A stretch of DNA of 64,000 nucleotides from Archangium primigenium (lineage in GTDB: Bacteria > Myxococcota > Myxococcia > Myxococcales > Myxococcaceae): the NCBI RefSeq assembly GCF_016904885.1, contig NZ_JADWYI010000001.1, forward strand, positions 2,418,001-2,482,000. Reading direction: 5' to 3'. The translations under genes and the position numbers were made by a program. Numbering within the stretch: position 1 is the stretch's first letter; each line of letters opens with the position of its first letter. Under the pieces are notes generated by a model. The model did not search any database and had not been told where the DNA came from. It was given only the letters and a program-made list of their open reading frames with translations. Positions 62,834 through 64,000 of this stretch are shown in pieces.

Positions 62834-64000
62834 TTGCTCCGACGCGTAAAAAAGTCCGGCCTCCGCCTCACGCTCTTCCTCTACTTCACGGTGGCCCTGG
62901 CGGCCATCATGGCCGTGCTCTACGCGGCCATCTCCTGGCGGAGCTCGTCGTATTCCGAGAACCGGCTCATGGACCACGGCCGCGCGCGGCTCCAGGAGGT
63001 CACCGGCATCCTGTCCTGGCCGGCCTCGGCCCAGGAGCGGGACATGCGCGCCATCCGCCTCATCGGCGGGCTGCCGGACGTGGACAAGGACTTCACCTAC
63101 GCGGCCATCGTCTCCGGCGGGGGCATCGTGCTGGAGAGCGGCACCGCGCCCGAGGACGCCAACTGGAAGGGCCAGGTCTCGGCCTTCGAGGGCTATGGCG
63201 CCTTCAAGCTGCTCAACGGGGACTGGCTCTTCACGGACCGGGTGCCCGAGGGCGCTTGCAGCGCCAACGTGCCGCAGTGCCGCCTGGTGCTGGTGGTGAG
63301 CTTCGCGCCCCTGCGCGCCATGCTCGGCGAGCTGCGGGTGCTCCTGCTCGTCGTGTTCGGCAGCGGCCTGGTGCTGGTGGTGGCGCTCATCTCCTACGTG
63401 ACGCACCGGCGCATCCTCCAGCCGCTGGACCGGATGATGGCGGTGGCGCGCAAGATGGCCGAGGGGGACTTGACGAGCCGCGTGGCGCTGGACACGGGCG
63501 GGGAGTTGGGCGCGCTCGCCGAGGCGCTCGATGGCATCGGTCAGTCCCTGCGCAAGACGCTCGGCCAGGTGCGGGGCGTGTCGGAGGTGGTCTCCAACGT
63601 CATCGAGCAGTTGTCGCGCGCGGGCACCACGGTGTCCTCGGGCGCGGCCACCATCCAGGGCCGGGTGACGGAGACGTCCTCGTCCATGGAGGAGATGCTC
63701 GCGTCCTTGCGCGGCATCGCGGAGAACGTGGAGGTGCTCTACCAGAGCGCCGAGGAGAGCAGCTCCTCCATCATGGAGATGGCCGCCACCAACGACGAGG
63801 TGGCCGAGAACGTCCAGGCCATGGCGGGCAGCGTGGAGGAGACCACGAGCGCCATCGAGGAGATGACGTTCTCCATCAAGGAAGTGGCCAAGAACATCGA
63901 CGAGCTGCGCGACTCCACCGAGGAGACGAGCACGTCTATCGGCCAGATGGACAACGCCATCGGCCAGGTGGAGGCCAACGCCAACGAGACGGCGCGCCTG
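62834..64000 (+). CDS. Methyl-accepting chemotaxis protein, 3' end missing
   Basis: The frame is open from TTG 62834 to the window end (389 residues). The first residues are basic (LLRRVKKSG), then TM1 (LTLFLYFTVALAAIMAVLYA), a ~120-residue periplasmic sensor, TM2 (LLLVVFGSGLVLVVALISYV), a HAMP domain (RRILQPLDRMMAVARKMAEGDL), and coiled-coil methylation helices with Glu/Ser-rich repeats (SSSMEEMLASLR, VEETTSAIEEM). The signalling tip lies beyond the window. A TTG start is inferred because no ATG or GTG precedes TM1. Confidence 0.88.
   Translation, partial: MLRRVKKSGLRLTLFLYFTVALAAIMAVLYAAISWRSSSYSENRLMDHGRARLQEVTGILSWPASAQERDMRAIRLIGGLPDVDKDFTYAAIVSGGGIVLESGTAPEDANWKGQVSAFEGYGAFKLLNGDWLFTDRVPEGACSANVPQCRLVLVVSFAPLRAMLGELRVLLLVVFGSGLVLVVALISYVTHRRILQPLDRMMAVARKMAEGDLTSRVALDTGGELGALAEALDGIGQSLRKTLGQVRGVSEVVSNVIEQLSRAGTTVSSGAATIQGRVTETSSSMEEMLASLRGIAENVEVLYQSAEESSSSIMEMAATNDEVAENVQAMAGSVEETTSAIEEMTFSIKEVAKNIDELRDSTEETSTSIGQMDNAIGQVEANANETARL

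Overview
The window looks like chromosome of a cystobacterine myxobacterium (Archangium, Cystobacter, Melittangium or Myxococcus type). Coding sequence is very GC-rich with strong third-position G/C. There are many small lipoproteins, a C-terminal signal resembling MYXO-CTERM, and an outer-membrane protein of the myxobacterial TIGR04551 type. The genus is inferred from content only. Genes are dense and on both strands. I saw no rRNA, tRNA or CRISPR array.

Layout. 1-2.2 kb: end of a Sel1-repeat protein and a secreted DUF4091 protein. 2.28-5.8 kb: an AT-richer accessory insert holding a broken helicase 3' end, a Cys-rich orphan protein, an IS630-type transposase remnant, a hairpin, and an AIPR-family (abortive phage resistance) gene split by a -1 frameshift at a run of seven A. 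An intact SF1 helicase follows; its 3' end is the relative of the broken copy, so the insert lies between two direct repeats of helicase sequence. 8-15.6 kb: esterase, PPK2 kinase, GT39 glycosyltransferase, and a thioredoxin-domain/DUF47/Pit phosphate transporter run. 15.6-17.8 kb: a putative peptide-P450 cassette, namely paired palindromes, a 32-residue ORF with a strong ribosome binding site, a cytochrome P450 with an unusual I-helix, and a DinB-like protein. 17.8-22.5 kb (minus strand): ATP-grasp ligase, GNAT acetyltransferase, transglutaminase lipoprotein, then a lipoprotein with a PD-(D/E)XK-like motif coupled to a DUF3396 (type VI immunity) protein. The last two resemble a toxin-immunity cassette of the SitAI kind.

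22.6-36 kb: HD phosphohydrolase and NUDIX/metallo-beta-lactamase fusion, cytochrome c-FTR1 iron permease behind overlapping inverted repeats, thyA-folA, cobalamin adenosyltransferase, queG, a cytochrome lipoprotein, YihY, an M48 protease, mutM and the TIGR04551 protein. 36.4-43.3 kb: an LptM-like lipoprotein, lysA, dapA, dapB, folK and TPR proteins, a lysine/diaminopimelate and folate run. 43.3-54.5 kb: kdsD, a transaldolase-like aldolase, two divergent lipoproteins sharing a domain, acyl-CoA dehydrogenase with etfBA, a Coa1-like protein, a Ca2+/H+ exchanger, an EamA transporter and an MBL nuclease-like protein. 54.5-64 kb: pentapeptide-repeat protein, RluA pseudouridine synthase and PBP1A, a minus-strand run (histone deacetylase-like, unknown, GST, SDR), and the start of a chemoreceptor cut by the window end.

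The points most worth attention are the peptide-P450 cassette, the lipoprotein nuclease/immunity pair, and the frameshifted AIPR gene inside duplicated helicase sequence. Their functions are inferred from motifs and gene order. Nothing was searched against databases.
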